From positions 592,970 to 656,969 of the forward strand of contig NZ_JACDUR010000005.1 of assembly GCF_013761175.1 (NCBI RefSeq): DNA of 64,000 nt. The letters are read 5' to 3'. This document shows, in pieces, positions 27,730 through 35,633 of this stretch. Made by a program: the position numbers and the translations under genes. The notes beneath the pieces are model-generated. The model searched no databases, was not told where the DNA came from, and saw only the letters and a list, made by a program, of their open reading frames with translations. Source of the stretch: Nonomuraea soli (lineage in GTDB: Bacteria > Actinomycetota > Actinomycetes > Streptosporangiales > Streptosporangiaceae). How positions within the stretch are numbered: position 1 is the first letter of the stretch; every line of letters starts with the position of its first letter.

Positions 27730-29124
27730 TTGACCCACCCCCTTTCACGGCGCACGTTCCTCGGTGCGACCGGCGGTCTGGCGACCGCGCTCGCGACACC
27801 CGCCTCGGTGTCCGCGTCCGCGTTACGCAGGCCGAACATCGTGATCATCCTGGCCGACGACCTCGGCCACGGCCAGCTCGGCGCGTACGGCCAGCGGACG
27901 GTCCGCACCCCGTCCCTCGACCGGCTGGCCGCCGAGGGGGTGCGCTTCACCAGCGCCTACGGCGGCGCGCCCGTCTGCGCGCCCTCGCGGGCGGCGATGC
28001 TGACCGGCAGGCACACCGGCCACGGCATGGTCCGCGAGAACCCGGCCCCCGGCCTGCCCCAGTCGTCGCTCACCGACCTCACGTTCGCGGAGCTGGCCCG
28101 CTCGGCCGGTTACCGTACGGCCTGCATCGGCAAGTGGGGCTTCGGCCCCGACAGGCCGGGACAGGAGTCCCACCCCCTCCAGCGCGGTTTCGACCGGTTC
28201 GACGGCTACCTGACCCACCGCAAGGCCCATCGCTACTGGCCCGCCCACCTGTGGAGCGGCACCCGGCGGGTGCCGATGAACAAGGTCTACGCGCCCGACC
28301 TGTTCGCCGAGCAGGCGGTGGAGTTCATCAGGTCCGCACGAAACTCGCCCTTCCTCCTCTACTTCGCCACCAACCTGCCGCACGCCCCCAGCACCGTGCC
28401 CGACCTGGGCCGATATCGCGACCACCCGTGGAGCGAGGCCAACCGCGGCCACGCCGCCCAGATCACCCGCCTCGACCGCCACGTCAAGGCGATCATGGCT
28501 GCCCTGCACGAGAGCGGTGTGGCCGACCACACGCTGGTGCTGTTCGCCTCCGACAACGGCGCCCACGAGGAGAAGGGCGTCGACCCCGATCTCTTCCGCG
28601 CCGGTGGCGGCCTGAGGGGATACAAGCGCAACCTGTACGAAGGCGGCATCAGGGTGCCGCTGATCGCCTGGTCGCCGTCGATCGTCGCCCGTCCCGGCAC
28701 GACGGTCGGCGAGCCGGTCGCGCTCTGGGACCTGCCCGCCACCGTCGCCGACCTGACGGGCTCGGCGCTGCCCGCCGACACCGACAGCCGGTCCCTGCTG
28801 CCCGCCCTCACGGGTTCCGGCAAGGTGGGACACGACTACCTGTACTGGTACCGGCGGGAGTGGTACACCACCCGCCGGGCCAATGCCGCCGAGCACGGCC
28901 GCGGCAAGCGGGTCGCCGAGGCCGTACGGCGGGGCAGGTGGAAGGCGGTGCGGTTCGCGCCGGGCGTCGACCGTGAGGCGCCCGACTCCGACTGGGAGGT
29001 CGAGCTCTACAACCTGGCCTCCGACCCGGGCGAGCGGCACGACCTGGCCTACGAGCGCGCCGATCTCGCGGACGAGCTGGTCGGCCTGATGCGGGAGTCG
29101 TGGACCTCTCATCCGTCCGTCTAG
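27730..29124 (+). CDS. Secreted arylsulfatase-type sulfatase (Tat)
   Basis: 464 residues. A twin-arginine signal (SRRTFLGATGGLATALA) precedes a type I sulfatase. The first metal site is IVIILADDLGHGQLG; the formylglycine motif is CAPSR in APVCAPSRAAMLTGR, where Cys is converted by a formylglycine-generating enzyme; GKWGFG, FASDNGAHEEKG and LYEGGIRVPLIAW complete the active site. It should hydrolyse sulfate esters outside the cell, perhaps on polysaccharide or aryl sulfates. Start is TTG with AGGAG upstream. Being next to chitinase and a secreted hydrolase suggests polymer scavenging. Confidence 0.92.
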   Translation: MTHPLSRRTFLGATGGLATALATPASVSASALRRPNIVIILADDLGHGQLGAYGQRTVRTPSLDRLAAEGVRFTSAYGGAPVCAPSRAAMLTGRHTGHGMVRENPAPGLPQSSLTDLTFAELARSAGYRTACIGKWGFGPDRPGQESHPLQRGFDRFDGYLTHRKAHRYWPAHLWSGTRRVPMNKVYAPDLFAEQAVEFIRSARNSPFLLYFATNLPHAPSTVPDLGRYRDHPWSEANRGHAAQITRLDRHVKAIMAALHESGVADHTLVLFASDNGAHEEKGVDPDLFRAGGGLRGYKRNLYEGGIRVPLIAWSPSIVARPGTTVGEPVALWDLPATVADLTGSALPADTDSRSLLPALTGSGKVGHDYLYWYRREWYTTRRANAAEHGRGKRVAEAVRRGRWKAVRFAPGVDREAPDSDWEVELYNLASDPGERHDLAYERADLADELVGLMRESWTSHPSV

Positions 29125-29144
29125 GCCCGGCGGCATCACGGGCA

Positions 29145-29176
29145 GGCCGGCCCCGGCCGTGCGGCCGGGGCTGGCT
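29145..29176. terminator. Bidirectional hairpin between sulfatase and chitinase
   Basis: A 14-bp GC-rich stem (29145-29158 with 29163-29176, two G-T pairs) and a 4-base loop, positioned between convergent genes and just 6 bp from the chitinase stop. It can terminate either transcript. Confidence 0.7.
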
Positions 29177-29181
29177 GGGAG

Positions 29182-30741
29182 CTATCTCCCTTGCAGCGCC
29201 TTCACGTTGTCGCCGAAGGTCCAGTTCTTGGAACCGTCCCAGTTGATCGACCACGTCATCAGGCCCTTGAGCTGCCCCCCGAAGGAGTTCCACGCCTGAC
29301 TCACCAGCGACGGCGACATGTGGCCCCCGCCCGCTCCCGGCTGGGCGGGAAGACCGGGAACCTGCTTGTCGTACGGCACGCGGATCGTGGTGCCCTGGAT
29401 GACGAGCCCGGTGTTGAGGCAGGTGGTCTGCGCCACGAAGCCCTGGACGGTGCCCGCGGAGTAGGAGTCACCGCTGCAGCCGTACATCGAGCCGTTGTAG
29501 TACTGCATGTTCAGCCACCACAACCGCCCGTTGTCGGCGTACTTCTTGATGATCGGCAGGTAGGCGCCCCAGATCGAGCCGTAGACGACGCTGCCGCCGG
29601 TGACGTAGGCGGTTTCGGGCGCCATGGTCAGGCCGAAGTTCGACGGCATCTGCGCCAGCACGCCGTCGATGATGCGGATCAGGTTCGACTGCGACGCCGA
29701 CAGCGTGTTGATGTTGCCGCTGCCGGTCAGGCCGGTCTCGATGTCGATGTCGATGCCGTCGAAGTTGTAACGCTTGAGGATCGGCACGACGGTGGCGATG
29801 AAGCGGTCGGCGACGGTGCTGGAGCTGAGGTCGATGCCCGCGGTGGCGCCGCCGATCGACATGAGGATGGTCGCGCCGGCGGCCTTGGCCGCGCACATCT
29901 CGGCCGGGGTGGAGACCTTGACGGTGGCGTCCATGCCGTCTTCCCACAGCACGGTGCCGTCGGAGCGGATGACGGGGAAGGCGGCGTTGATCACGTTGTA
30001 GCCGTGCTGCTTGATGCGGGCGTCGGTGATCGGGGTCCAGCCGAACGGCGGGTGCACGCCGTTGATGGCGCCGTCCCAGTTCTCCCAGTAGCCCTGCAGG
30101 ACCTTGCCCGCCGGCCTGCCCTTGACGGCGCAGGTGTCGGGGCCGGTCGGGGTGATGGTCGGCGTGGGGCTCACGGTGGGGCTGATCGTGGGGCTGGCGG
30201 TCGGGCTGGCCGTCACGGTGGGGCTGGCGGTCGGGCTGGAGGTGACCGTGGGGCTCGGGCTGGGGCCGCCGGGGCCGTCGAGGCTGACGTCGTCGGCGTG
30301 GTAGGTGCCCTGGCCGTACCAGCCGTGCAGGTAGACCTCGGCGGTGTTCTGGCTCGCTCCGGTGGTGAAGGTGAAGCTGAGCTGGCTGTAGGTGGCCGAG
30401 CTGGTCCAGCGGGAGGTGGCGCCGGTGACGCCCAGGTAGACGTAGTTGCCGCGCACCCAGGCCGACACCGTGTAGGTGGTGCTGGGGCGCACGCTGACGG
30501 TCTGGGCGCACCGGGCGTTGTCGGAGCCGCTGGCCGCCCCGGCCAGCGCCCCGGTGCCCGAGCGCACCGGGGTGGTGACGACCGAGCCGAGGCCGCAGGA
30601 CCAGGGCGAGAGGCTTCCGGTCTCGAAGCCGGGGTTGGACAGGAGGTTCGCCGCCTGGGCGGAGTTCTGGGCCAGGACCACGGCGGTCAGGGCCAGTAAC
30701 ACCGAGATGGCCAGGGCCAGCGGACGGAATGGTCGTTTCAT
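29182..30741 (-). CDS. Secreted GH18 chitinase with N-terminal carbohydrate-binding domain
   Basis: 519 residues. A signal peptide (LALAISVLLALTAVVLAQ) precedes a jelly-roll carbohydrate-binding domain (NLLSNPGFETGSLSPWSC to YHADDVSLDG), then a ~40-residue Pro/Thr/Ser linker of TASPT-like repeats, then a family 18 catalytic barrel. Catalytic residues are in NFDGIDIDIE (DxxDxDxE, Glu ~335), with GATILMSIGGA, MAPETAY and LKGLMTWSINWDG. This is the bacterial ChiC/ChiD-like group that cleaves chitin to chitooligosaccharides. The GH20/ABC operon at 44669 could take up the products. Its upstream region holds a short palindrome. Confidence 0.93.
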   Translation of the reverse strand: MKRPFRPLALAISVLLALTAVVLAQNSAQAANLLSNPGFETGSLSPWSCGLGSVVTTPVRSGTGALAGAASGSDNARCAQTVSVRPSTTYTVSAWVRGNYVYLGVTGATSRWTSSATYSQLSFTFTTGASQNTAEVYLHGWYGQGTYHADDVSLDGPGGPSPSPTVTSSPTASPTVTASPTASPTISPTVSPTPTITPTGPDTCAVKGRPAGKVLQGYWENWDGAINGVHPPFGWTPITDARIKQHGYNVINAAFPVIRSDGTVLWEDGMDATVKVSTPAEMCAAKAAGATILMSIGGATAGIDLSSSTVADRFIATVVPILKRYNFDGIDIDIETGLTGSGNINTLSASQSNLIRIIDGVLAQMPSNFGLTMAPETAYVTGGSVVYGSIWGAYLPIIKKYADNGRLWWLNMQYYNGSMYGCSGDSYSAGTVQGFVAQTTCLNTGLVIQGTTIRVPYDKQVPGLPAQPGAGGGHMSPSLVSQAWNSFGGQLKGLMTWSINWDGSKNWTFGDNVKALQGR

Positions 30742-30757
30742 GGGGGGTGGACCCTTC

Positions 30758-30773
30758 CTTGTTTATTTACAAG
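30758..30773. promoter_or_regulatory. Palindromic element upstream of the chitinase gene
   Basis: CTTGT-TTATTT-ACAAG, with 5-bp arms around an AT-rich centre, 17 bp upstream of the chitinase ATG. It is immediately followed by GAAAGTTTC, a second small palindrome. The AT-rich patch stands out in this GC-rich DNA and is a candidate repressor or activator site. It does not resemble a DasR box. Confidence 0.35.
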
Positions 30774-30808
30774 AAAGTTTCCTAACCATTCCCCTGTTTG
30801 TCCATGGC

Positions 30809-32062
30809 TCAGAAGTACGTGGGATACAGGTCCGTGGTGGGCCAGCTCGTCACCTTGCGGTAGGCCTCCCAGAGCACGGGGTCGAGGACGTCGAAGTCGG
30901 GTGAGCCCTCCTCCTCGCGCCGGTTGAACAACGCGCACCACGTGACGCCCGCCGACTGGCGCACCAGCAGCGTGAAGGTGCCGGGCATGGAACCGTCGTG
31001 CCAGGTGTTGATCCCCGAACCCGCCGGGCGGACCGACCAGCCGCAGCCGAACCAGGAGCCGTAGGAGTTGACCCCTGTCTCCGGCTTGGCGAACGCCCGC
31101 GTGCGCGAGGTCGCGTTGAGCACCGGACTGGTGGAGTCGAAGGCGCCCGCCCAGCGCACCATGTCGACGGCCGAGGCGATCCAGCCGCCGTTGGCGTCGT
31201 GGTTGGGCATGTTGAACCCGCCGTACGGGTAGGGCACGCTGGCCCCCGAGCCACTGAGCACGGTCTTGGCGGTCAGCGCCGACTTGTAGACGACCTCGGT
31301 CCTGGGCATCTCCTCCCGCAGGGTGGCGCCCAGGCGCATGCGGGTGATGCCGAGCGGCTCCAGCAGCTTCGACTGCACGTACGACTCGTAGCTCTGCCCC
31401 GTGACCTTCTCGATGATCCGGCCGAGCAGGAGGTAGCCGTAGTTGCTGTAGGCGACCTTGGTGCCGGGGTCGAAGTCGAGCGGCCGGGCGGTGACGTACT
31501 TGATGATGTCGGCGTGGCCGACCGGCAGCCCGGTGCCGAGCGAGGCGGCGATGGTGTGGTCGTTCCACACCGGATCGCGGGTGACGGCGCGGTCCCAGCC
31601 GCCGGTGTGCTGCATGAGCCGCCACAACGTCACCTTCTCCAGGCGCGGGTCGGCGGCTGACGACAGGCCCAGCAGGGTCGTCACGGGGGCGGTGAGGCTG
31701 AGCTTGCCGTCCTGCGCCAGGCGCAGGATCGCCGCGGCGGTGATGCTCTTGGACAGGCTGGCGACGCGGAACAGGGAGGTGGGCTGGACGCGGGCGTACC
31801 ACCGGTAGGGACGGGTGAAGGAGTACATGCCGTAACCCCTGGCGAGCAGGAGCTTGCCGTTCCTGGCGACGGCGAGCTGCCCGCAGGTGATGCCGCGCTC
31901 GCTCATGTAGGCCTGGACGGCCTGGTCGAAGGGGGCGAGCTGCGAGGGAAGGGTCCCGGTCGCCGGTAGAGCGGCGGCTGCGGCGGGACGGGCACCGAGC
32001 GCGACGGCGGGGACCGCCGCCGCGCCGGCCATCAGCAGGCTCCTGCGACTCACGTTGATCAT
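30809..32062 (-). CDS. Secreted serine hydrolase, beta-lactamase/DD-peptidase fold
   Basis: 417 residues. A twin-arginine signal (VSRRSLLMAGAAAVPAVALG) precedes a class C-like serine hydrolase. Active-site motifs are ASLSKSITAA (SxxK), VAYSNYGYLLLG (YxN) and WHDGSMPGT (HxG in place of KTG). Such enzymes act as D,D-peptidases, esterases or amide hydrolases. It is exported and folded in the cytoplasm before export. It lies just downstream, on the opposite side of the palindrome region, of nothing obviously linked; the ABC exporter ends 21 bp upstream on the same strand. Confidence 0.9.
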   Translation of the reverse strand: MINVSRRSLLMAGAAAVPAVALGARPAAAAALPATGTLPSQLAPFDQAVQAYMSERGITCGQLAVARNGKLLLARGYGMYSFTRPYRWYARVQPTSLFRVASLSKSITAAAILRLAQDGKLSLTAPVTTLLGLSSAADPRLEKVTLWRLMQHTGGWDRAVTRDPVWNDHTIAASLGTGLPVGHADIIKYVTARPLDFDPGTKVAYSNYGYLLLGRIIEKVTGQSYESYVQSKLLEPLGITRMRLGATLREEMPRTEVVYKSALTAKTVLSGSGASVPYPYGGFNMPNHDANGGWIASAVDMVRWAGAFDSTSPVLNATSRTRAFAKPETGVNSYGSWFGCGWSVRPAGSGINTWHDGSMPGTFTLLVRQSAGVTWCALFNRREEEGSPDFDVLDPVLWEAYRKVTSWPTTDLYPTYF

Positions 32063-32083
32063 GACCGTGAATCTTACGGACTT

Positions 32084-33880
32084 TTACCGACTAACGGGAT
32101 TTTGCTCGCGTTCGTCCTCTTCGACCAGGAACCCACCGGACTGGTGGTGCCACAACCGTGCGTACGAGCCGTCCGCCTCCAGAAGCTCGGCATGCGTGCC
32201 CTGCTCGACGATGCGCCCCTGGTCGAGCACGACCAGCCGGTCCATGCTGACCACCGTGCTCAGCCGGTGGGCCACCACGAGCGCGGTCCTGTCGCGCATC
32301 AGCCGCCACAGGGCCTCCTGCACGAGGATCTCGCTCTCGGAGTCGAGCGCGCTCGTCGCCTCGTCGAGCAGCAGGATCGGGGCGTCACGCAGGATGGCGC
32401 GGGCCAGGGCGACCCGCTGGCGCTGGCCGCCGGAGAGCTTGACGCCACGCTCGCCGACCAGGGTGTCGAAGCCGTCGGGCAACGCCTGGGCGAACTCGGT
32501 GACGTGCGCCGCCTCCGCCGCCTGCCGTACCTCGGCGTCGGTCGCGCCGGGCCTGGCGAAGGCGATGTTCTCGCGCAGCGTGCGGTGGAACATCGCCGGA
32601 TCCTGCGGCACGTAGGCGATCAGGCTGCGCAGATCGGCCTGGCGCAGCCGGGCGATGTCCTGGCCGCCGACGAGGATCCGGCCGCCGTCCACGTCCATCA
32701 GCCGCAGCAGCAGCCGGGTCAGCGTGCTCTTGCCGCCGCCGGACCGGCCCACCAGCCCGATCCTGGTCCCGCCGGGGATGTCGAGGTCCAGCCCCTCGAA
32801 CAGGGGCCGGTTGCCCCGGTGCGCGAAGGTCACGTTCTCGAAGCGCACCCCGCTGCCGGCCGGGCGCAGCGGCACCGGGCTGGGCGGGTCCACCACGACG
32901 GGCGGCACCAGCAGCAGCTCGGTGAACTGGGCGCCCTCGGTGAGCACGCTCTCCAGCCGGCGGTAGATCTGGTTGAACTCGAACATGATGCCGGTCGCGT
33001 TCGTGTAGTACGTGAACGTGACCACGATCGCCTCGATGCCCAGCCCGCCGCGCAGCATCACCGCGAGCAGCAGGCCGATCGTGCTGGTCAGCACGGACAG
33101 CGGGGCGACGGCCATGTCGACCCGCAGGTTGCTGTAGTCCCACGAGCGCAGCGTCAGCTTCTGCTGCTCGGCCAGGCGCACCCGGTGCTCGGCCAGCTCG
33201 CGCCGCTCGGCCGCGAAGGCCCGCACGGTGTCCATGTTCGACAGCACGTCGGCCACGTGCCCCGACACCCGCACCTTGGCCGCCTCCCGCGCGTCGACCA
33301 GCGCCTGCCGGCGTCGGATCAGCGGAGCGGCGATGAAGGCGGTGAAGGCGATCAGCCCGAGCAGCACGAAGACGAGGATCGGGTCGTACTGCCACAACAC
33401 CACCGAGGCGAAGGCCAGCGGCACCACCTTGGCGATGATCTGGAAGGCGAGCAGGTCGCCGAACTCCTCGAATCCCGAGGAGAAGTTCAGCACCCGCTTG
33501 GTCAGCGACCCGGCGAAGTTGTCGTGGAAGAACGCGGCGTCCTTGGTGAGCAGTTCGTCCATGCCCTGCGCGCCGAGCCGCTCGATGCCACGGGAGTCGA
33601 GGCGGTTGAGGAAGTGCAGCCCGACCCGCCACAACGCCTCTCCGGCGAGCATCAGCCCGCCGAAGGCCAGAACGTACGGCAGAAGCGTGCCGACGGTGCT
33701 GTCACCGTCTCCGGCGACATGCCCCACGAGCGCGGCCACGGCCAGCGGCGGCAGGTAGAAAAGACAGATGTTGCCCAGCGCGGGCGAGACCAGCGCGGCC
33801 GCTCCCACGCGCCACTGCCTGCGCAGTTCGTGACTGTAGTAGCGGAGCGTCAGAAGTACGGCGGATCTTCGGTTCTCCAT
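32084..33880 (-). CDS. ABC exporter, fused permease and ATPase
   Basis: About 598 residues. A six-helix type IV exporter domain (residues ~20-320) precedes an ATPase domain with Walker A GRSGGGKST, Q loop YVPQDPAMFH, signature LSGGQRQRVALARAIL and Walker B ILLLDEATSALD. Half-transporters of this type export lipids, peptides or drugs as homo- or heterodimers. ATG 33880 (MENRRS…) is preferred over the longer frame to 33916 because a GGGGG run is close upstream. No partner half-transporter is adjacent. Confidence 0.92.
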   Translation of the reverse strand: MENRRSAVLLTLRYYSHELRRQWRVGAAALVSPALGNICLFYLPPLAVAALVGHVAGDGDSTVGTLLPYVLAFGGLMLAGEALWRVGLHFLNRLDSRGIERLGAQGMDELLTKDAAFFHDNFAGSLTKRVLNFSSGFEEFGDLLAFQIIAKVVPLAFASVVLWQYDPILVFVLLGLIAFTAFIAAPLIRRRQALVDAREAAKVRVSGHVADVLSNMDTVRAFAAERRELAEHRVRLAEQQKLTLRSWDYSNLRVDMAVAPLSVLTSTIGLLLAVMLRGGLGIEAIVVTFTYYTNATGIMFEFNQIYRRLESVLTEGAQFTELLLVPPVVVDPPSPVPLRPAGSGVRFENVTFAHRGNRPLFEGLDLDIPGGTRIGLVGRSGGGKSTLTRLLLRLMDVDGGRILVGGQDIARLRQADLRSLIAYVPQDPAMFHRTLRENIAFARPGATDAEVRQAAEAAHVTEFAQALPDGFDTLVGERGVKLSGGQRQRVALARAILRDAPILLLDEATSALDSESEILVQEALWRLMRDRTALVVAHRLSTVVSMDRLVVLDQGRIVEQGTHAELLEADGSYARLWHHQSGGFLVEEDEREQNPVSR

Positions 33881-33973
33881 CCCACCCCCTTGGATCGGCG
33901 AAACCAACCTCGCCATCGTGACCTCGGGGGTACGGCGGGAGCGAACGGTTTTCCGTCCAGCGGTATCCGGCGC

Positions 33974-34765
33974 TCAGCCGCTCTGGCAGCGCGGGCACCA
34001 GAACAGGTTGCGCGTCGCCAGCACGGCGGTGCGGATCTCGGTGCCGCACACGTGACACGGCATCCCGGCCCGGCGGTAGACGTACACCTCGCCGCCGTGG
34101 TCGTCGACCCGCGGCGGGCGCCCCATCGCCTCGGGCGTGTGCTCGGGCCGCACGGTGTCGATGCGGTTGAGCCGCACTCCCTCGGCCATCAGCTCGACCA
34201 GGTCGCGCCAGATCGAGTCCCACTCGGCGGGCGAGACCCGCTCCCCTGGCTTGCCGGGGTCGATGCCGTGACGGAACAGCACCTCGGCGCGGTAGACGTT
34301 GCCCACGCCCGCGATCACCTTCTGGTCCAGGAGCAGCACCGCGATGGGCAGCTTGCTGCGCCGTACGCGGCGGAAGGCGAGCGCGGGATCGGCGTCGTCG
34401 CGCAGCGGGTCGGGCCCGAGCCTGGCCAGGAGCGCGGCGCGGTCGTCGAGCAGCTCGCACGCCGTCGCCCCGCGCAGGTCGGCGATCCGGGTGCGGTGCG
34501 TGATGCGCAGGCGGACGGTGTCGTCGTTGGGCGCCCGCGTGAAGTCGAGCCTGCCGAACAGGCCGAGGTGCACGTGGATGTAGCGGGGTCCGAAGTGCAG
34601 GAACAGGTGCTTGCCGTAGGCGTCGGCGTCGGTCATCACCGAGCGGTCGAGCAGGGCGGCGCCGTCGCTGAACTTGCCCTGCGGGCTGCTGACCCGCACG
34701 CCCCTGCCGACGAACCGGGCACGGAACTCGGCCGCCAGCCGGTGGATCGTGTGCCCCTCTGGCAA
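33974..34765 (-). CDS. Fpg/Nei-family DNA glycosylase (Nei2-like)
   Basis: 263 residues. A TTG start at 34765 gives M-P-E-G-H, placing the catalytic Pro2 and Glu3 exactly as the family requires; a GGGAGAGG site lies just upstream. The longer ATG start at 34777 would bury Pro2 and is rejected. The DNA-binding lysine hairpin is GKHLFLHF; the H2TH domain includes LDQKVIAGVGNVYRAEVLFR; the C-terminal zinc finger has CHVCG and CPRC. It excises oxidised pyrimidines such as thymine glycol and then cleaves the abasic site. It is separated by a hairpin from the biosynthetic operon upstream. Confidence 0.93.
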   Translation of the reverse strand: MPEGHTIHRLAAEFRARFVGRGVRVSSPQGKFSDGAALLDRSVMTDADAYGKHLFLHFGPRYIHVHLGLFGRLDFTRAPNDDTVRLRITHRTRIADLRGATACELLDDRAALLARLGPDPLRDDADPALAFRRVRRSKLPIAVLLLDQKVIAGVGNVYRAEVLFRHGIDPGKPGERVSPAEWDSIWRDLVELMAEGVRLNRIDTVRPEHTPEAMGRPPRVDDHGGEVYVYRRAGMPCHVCGTEIRTAVLATRNLFWCPRCQSG

Positions 34766-34809
34766 AGCCTCTCCCAACGCCGCGCTGTCTCCTCTCGGTT
34801 ATAGCCGAT

Positions 34810-34841
34810 GGCGGCGGCACCTTCGTCCCGGTGCCGCCGCC
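34810..34841 (-). terminator. Hairpin terminating the amidinotransferase operon
   Basis: GGCGGCGGCACC / GGTGCCGCCGCC, a perfect 12-bp stem with an 8-nt loop, 12 bp downstream of the esterase stop and 44 bp upstream of the Nei start. There is no T-run. It marks the end of the five-gene leftward operon. Confidence 0.75.
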
Positions 34842-34853
34842 GCTGGGGCGGGC

Positions 34854-35633
34854 TCAGTAGCCGTGCCCGCGCAACCACCGCAGGCAGTCGTCGGTCCAGT
34901 GCAGGCCGGTGCCGCGGGCCAGGCCGAGCGCGTGCGGTCCCTCCTGGTAGAGGTGGAGCTCGTAGGGAAGGCCGCGCTCGTGGAGCACCCGCGCGTAGGC
35001 GAGCGTGTTGCCCGCCGACACCTCGGGGTCGTCGAGGGTGTGCCACAGGAAGCACGGCGGCGTCGAGTCGTCCACCAGCAGCTCGCCCGAGAACCTGGCC
35101 TGCGCCTCCTTGTCGTCGGCCTGCTCTCCGAGGAAGTTGCCCCTGGTCTCGTGGTGGGCGAGCGGATCGCTCAGGGAGATGACCGGATAGCAGAGCACGC
35201 CGAGGCCCGGCCGGGTCTCGCGCCGCTCGTCGCCGGGGCCGGTGACGCCCGCGAGCATCATCGCGGCCAGGTGCCCGCCGGCCGAGGTGCCGATCACGCC
35301 GATGCGGGTGGGGTCGATCCCCCAGGCGCCGGCGTGGTGGAGGGTCAGGTCCAGGGCGCGCCAGGCGTCGGCGAGGACGGCAGGGTGACGGTAGCCCGCC
35401 GAGCCGAGCCGGAAGTGCACGACGATGCCGGCGATGCCGGCCTCGGCGAGCCACTCCGCGTACTGGATGCCGGATTTGTCGGACAGGAAGGTGTAGGCAC
35501 CGCCCGGCAGCAACAACATGGCCGCGCCGCCGGCACGCTCGGGCGCCGGCAGATGCACGTCGAGGAAGGGGATGTCCTCGGCGCCGTCCCCGTGCGCGTG
35601 CGGCGGACGGCCCAGCCACAGGTTCACCTTCAT
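34854..35633 (-). CDS. Alpha/beta hydrolase, carbohydrate acetyl-esterase-like
   Basis: 259 residues. The oxyanion loop is LLPGGAYTFLS, the nucleophile elbow is IGVIGTSAGGHLAAMM, the acid lies in TLDDPEVSAGN, and the His is in EGPHALGLA. This arrangement is close to BD-FAE and acetyl-xylan-esterase-type hydrolases that deacylate sugars. ATG 35633 overlaps the glycosyltransferase stop (ATGA), so the two are coupled. As the last gene of the operon it may remove an acyl protecting group from the glycosylated product. That role is inference. Confidence 0.85.
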   Translation of the reverse strand: MKVNLWLGRPPHAHGDGAEDIPFLDVHLPAPERAGGAAMLLLPGGAYTFLSDKSGIQYAEWLAEAGIAGIVVHFRLGSAGYRHPAVLADAWRALDLTLHHAGAWGIDPTRIGVIGTSAGGHLAAMMLAGVTGPGDERRETRPGLGVLCYPVISLSDPLAHHETRGNFLGEQADDKEAQARFSGELLVDDSTPPCFLWHTLDDPEVSAGNTLAYARVLHERGLPYELHLYQEGPHALGLARGTGLHWTDDCLRWLRGHGY

